Positions 62,001-64,000 of a DNA stretch of 64,000 nucleotides are shown here, piece by piece. Made by a program: the position numbers and the translations under genes. Origin of the DNA: Rotaria socialis. Taxonomy: Eukaryota; Rotifera; Eurotatoria; Philodinida; Philodinidae. The stretch spans positions 138,180-202,179 of the forward strand of contig CAJNYU010000014.1 of NCBI GenBank assembly GCA_905331475.1, in the 5' to 3' direction. Under the pieces are notes generated by a model. That model did not search any database. It was not told the DNA's origin and saw nothing but the letters and a program-made list of their open reading frames with translations. Each line of letters starts with the position of its first letter. Position 1 is the stretch's first letter.

Positions 62001-63879
62001 GGTAGACAATAGCTTCTTGAAGACGACGTTGTAATTGATGGATATGTAAAGATAAAGAACGACTTATCATTACACATTCTGGCCCGTTGATCGGCTTCAC
62101 AAACAAAAGAAGAATGTTTCTTGAGCTTTTCGAAGGTCAAAAAATTGAAACTTACTAGTCGTCGCCGTAATAAATCTTTATATTTAGCTAATAAATTATC
62201 GATATTAAGACAGCATTCAAGAATATCACGACGATAAGATAATTCACAAATGCTAACTAATTGACGGCCGATTTTAACAAGACTTCGAATAGCAAATTCA
62301 CCTAAATGTTAATTACAAGAAATTCAATTGTTAAAAGATGATCTAAAACGCTGTCGTTTATTTATCGGTATCAAATAGAATTTGACTCTCAGCATCTTGT
62401 TATTTAGTCAAAGTCATTTTGAACTAGAAAAGAATTTCAACTGTTCAATGACTTTTATTTTTCACTACTTCAATACGATCGATCATGAGTAGTCGGAAAG
62501 TCATATTTTTCGATCTTCGATTGTGTCCTCTCGAGAAATATAATACGTGTAATTGAATTCCGAATGGAAATTTGGTCCATATACGTATATAGTATCTTAA
62601 GTTTTGAGACAGTAAACTAAGATATTTTGATTGATTTGCTGCAGAAAAAAGGATCAGTTCGAAAGTCGAATAACTATCCCGAATTATTATATTCATAGGG
62701 TAGAAACTAAGTAAAATAGTCAGAACTGATGTAGTGAAGACCAGAAAGGCAAAATCTCTCGTTCTTCATCACGATCGATCGCACTGGTAAACAGTCGCAA
62801 GAGAAAATTAATCCGATAGTCAGGAGAGTATTTCCTCATGGGACATAAATTGGTAAACTAAGTCGTATCACTAATCGAATACTCGTGTCTACTTATAATG
62901 TTTATTTTTATTCAAAACTCAAGGTCTACATACCAAATCCAAATTGATCTAAATCCGGTTGTGAAAGCCATCGTTTTGTTTGATCAACTTTTCCATTGAC
63001 CGTAGTTGCTGGTCGTTGATAATCAGATGTGTATCTTAATAAATTGATTGAATATTCCAATGATTGATAAAGATCATCAAGTTGTTGAGATATGTTACGC
63101 GAAAGACTAGCTCCTTCACTAGTATCACCCTAGTTCAAAGCAAAAAACAAAACAAATTAAAGATAGGTTTTAAAAACCAAAGTAAACATTGTTTACTTTC
63201 GATTGCGTTCTCAATTGTAATAAACGATTCATCATTTGTGAAATAGCATCAACTTTTTGCATTAAGACATCTGCTTGTTTTTCGTCGAGACAATGTTCAG
63301 TAATATGTGTACGTAAATCATCAAGAACCATGCGCAGAGATCGTTCAGCTAATGTACCTCCCAATGCTTGAGAGTTCGATAACCAGTTTTTGGCTTGGTA
63401 TAAACGATTACCAAGAGTTTTCTATTGTGTCATAAAAGAAAGCGTAAGGAAAATTTTTAATTTCAACCATCAAAATTCATACAAGAAGTTTTTTTAGATT
63501 ATGCTGTTCATCTTCATCGAATTCATTTAATAGAACATCATCAATTGTTGTCAATTGAAGTATTCGAATTATTTCACCGAGTTCATCACTCATTTTATTT
63601 AAAACATAATCACGATTTTCTATTGATTCAACAATACAATGGCCACCTACAATGATTATAATGTATGAAGCTAAATAAAAAAAAAAGAATACTATCAAAT
63701 ATATTGTCACCTGTATGCTTGGATGTTACATAAACATTAATACTTGAGATTAGTAATGGTGTTAAAGTTTTAACTTGTTCAAGTGATCGAGTTAATAATT
63801 GACGATGAATAGCATGAGTTAACTCTTTTGTACGTAAATCAACTTCTTTACTCATTCGAGTTAATATCGGTGTCAAATT
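59074..63879 (-). CDS. VCL: Vinculin, partial (5' end beyond the window)
   Basis: Vinculin links actin to integrin and cadherin adhesions through talin and alpha-catenin. At least 16 exons are readable on the - strand: 63879-63711, 63646-63483, 63421-63197, 63129-62934, 62301-62156, 62094-61929, 61864-61713, 61647-61467, 61395-61198, 61132-61041, 60985-60883, 60817-60660, 60590-60475, 60417-60294, 60232-60142 and 59234-59074. They give 813 residues in phase, corresponding to vinculin from about residue 205 to the end. Matching blocks are [69 protein letters not shown], a short proline-rich linker ([17 protein letters not shown]), [32 protein letters not shown] and [18 protein letters not shown]. 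It ends LRWMRRID, lacking the vertebrate PWYQ terminus. Introns at 62302-62933 and 59235-60141 are long. HLCS starts 190 bp downstream on the same strand. Confidence 0.93.
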
Positions 63880-64000
63880 CTAAATTATATTAATTGGATT
63901 TTCTTTTTTCGTTGTTTACTAGTAGTAAAATCAAACTGTAAGATCATCATCAATCGAAAGCTGATTAGAGCATACCAAAAATGAGTAGCTAAAGAAGCGC

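Overview
The window looks like animal nuclear DNA from a rotifer, most likely a bdelloid. The reasons are AT-rich sequence, many very short GT-AG introns (about 45-90 bp), clearly metazoan proteins (vinculin, TRAF, TENT5, KCMF1, RABL6, TAF6, a GLUT-type transporter), a 915-residue arginine ADP-ribosyltransferase fused to TPR repeats of the kind expanded in bdelloids, and a DKNYY-repeat protein of bacterial type. The organism call is inference. The gene models are read from the sequence, with splice phases checked by hand.

Layout. 1-14 kb (mostly + strand): a rhodopsin-like GPCR, a 1.03-kb hAT-like element with an 8-bp target duplication, an unknown coiled-coil protein, a low-complexity Ser/Thr-rich protein, a small C2-domain protein (-) and TAF6. 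14-30 kb (all - strand): a tetraspan membrane protein, KCMF1 (7 exons), RABL6 (9 exons), a 1.39-kb foldback element with TA ends, a dual-specificity phosphatase with an altered active-site histidine, a DKNYY-repeat protein and TENT5/FAM46. 30-46 kb: a 7.2-kb gene-poor stretch, a TRAF adaptor, a second gene-poor stretch with a 186-bp hAT-like MITE inside a TATC microsatellite, and the ART-TPR gene. 46-48.5 kb: a 2.5-kb palindrome holding a 101-N assembly gap; one arm carries a tRNA-derived SINE with perfect 12-bp target duplications while the other arm preserves the empty site. 51.8-64 kb (all - strand): biotin-protein ligase (HLCS), a GLUT/SLC2A-type transporter and vinculin, which runs off the window end.

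The most unusual arrangement is the HLCS gene. Its first two exons lie at 58883-58543 and the remaining five at 52766-51781. The halves join in phase to give a complete 340-residue ligase across a 5.8-kb intron. That intron contains an entire three-exon sugar-transporter gene on the same strand and a 1.53-kb near-perfect palindromic element flanked by TTAA. The genes do not form a pathway; they are independent eukaryotic genes in a compact genome punctuated by inverted-repeat elements.
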